Assembly: GCF_015207705.1 (NCBI RefSeq)
Contig: NZ_JADEWI010000058.1
Coordinates: 1 to 40,163 of the forward strand
Source of the DNA: Nostoc sp. LEGE 06077
GTDB taxonomy: Bacteria; Cyanobacteriota; Cyanobacteriia; Cyanobacteriales; Nostocaceae
Reading direction: 5' to 3'
DNA length: 40,163 nucleotides
The stretch's first letter is position 1; every line of letters begins with the position of its first letter. The translations under genes were made by a program, and so were the position numbers. Shown one piece after another: positions 39,999 through 40,163 of this stretch. The notes under the pieces are model-generated. The model did no database searches. It saw only the letters and a list, made by a program, of their open reading frames with translations, and was not told the DNA's origin.

Positions 39999-40163
39999 GG
40001 CGTTGTTGCGTGAATAGGCAAAATGGTAAATTTACTTATAGTCGATGTTTTCGAGCCGCCTAACCCTGCATATGAAGACGAAAGCCCAGTACAAAGTTAA
40101 GAATTGGAACGCTTATGATGCTGCCCTCAAGCAACGAGGCAGTATAACTTTTTGGGTGAACGA
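39999..40163 (+). mobile_element. IS5-type insertion sequence, left end (runs off the window)
   Basis: The sequence GGCGTTGTTGCGTGAATAGG at 39999 looks like the terminal repeat of IS5-family elements (IS903-like GGCTTTGTTGC). It lies 73 bp upstream of a transposase start at 40072. The right half is outside the window. Confidence 0.6.
40072..40163 (+). CDS. IS5-family transposase, first 30 codons
   Basis: Starting at ATG 40072: MKTKAQYKVKNWNAYDAALK, then QRGSITFWVN. The pattern Y(K/R)V(K/R)NW...YDAAL..RGS(I/L)T.W is the N-terminal domain of IS5/IS903-like transposases. The catalytic DDE residues are outside the window. Confidence 0.75.
   Translation, partial: MKTKAQYKVKNWNAYDAALKQRGSITFWVN

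Overview
The window reads as accessory DNA of a filamentous, probably heterocystous cyanobacterium of the Nostoc/Anabaena type. The reasons are an nblA gene, an RpaB/Ycf27-like response regulator, many HIP1 octamers (GCGATCGC) in the host genes, heptanucleotide tandem repeats, and two members of DUF1392, a family I know only from Anabaena/Nostoc-like genomes. Broken genes, insertion sequences and plasmid-type operons suggest a large plasmid or genomic island; no replicon type can be fixed from sequence alone.

Layout. 1-6.4 kb: an IS end that cuts a radical SAM gene, a small Pro-rich protein, then two group II introns. The introns are nested as a twintron (outer about 1846-6332, inner about 2034-4370), and each has a readable EBS1/IBS1 match. 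The twintron sits inside a ~180-bp repeat element flanked by GTCA. 6.5-18.5 kb: mostly intact genes on the + strand, namely a plasmid-type DNA-binding protein, an SDR, dinB behind an SOS-like box, nblA, a UGT-like glycosyltransferase, a TetR/Rieske-oxygenase divergent pair with a palindromic operator, an RpaB-like regulator, a serine hydrolase and a TspO/MBR protein. An infC-like gene here is split by a second copy of the ~180-bp element. 18.5-21 kb: a decay zone with a dus remnant, a nuclease-like remnant, and a TM2-domain gene cut by a tnpB-only IS200/IS605-type element. 21.7-24.7 kb: an FkbM methyltransferase, a rhodanese, a TIGR04283-type glycosyltransferase and a DUF547 protein.

25-38 kb, nearly all on the minus strand: a tyrosine recombinase, then tightly coupled small operons whose genes overlap by 4-8 nt. 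One is an unknown ORF, ASCH, a 56-aa protein, DUF1392 and a DUF488-like gene. Another is DUF3775 with an Rpn-family nuclease. A third is a 73-aa protein, an adenine-methyltransferase-like protein and alkB. The alkB gene has lost its middle, which is replaced by a four-helix-bundle gene flanked by inverted 7-mer repeats. The block ends with a divergent XRE regulator behind a palindrome. A paralogue of the 6.5-kb DNA-binding protein follows at 38.5 kb, and an IS5-type element enters at 39,999.

The main theme is gene interruption by several kinds of mobile DNA. In two cases (the infC-like gene and the TM2 gene), exact removal of the insertion restores the reading frame, so these insertions look recent. 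The best candidates for something undescribed are the GTCA-flanked ~180-bp element, the 7-mer-flanked four-helix-bundle element and the coupled ASCH/56-aa/DUF1392/DUF488 operon.
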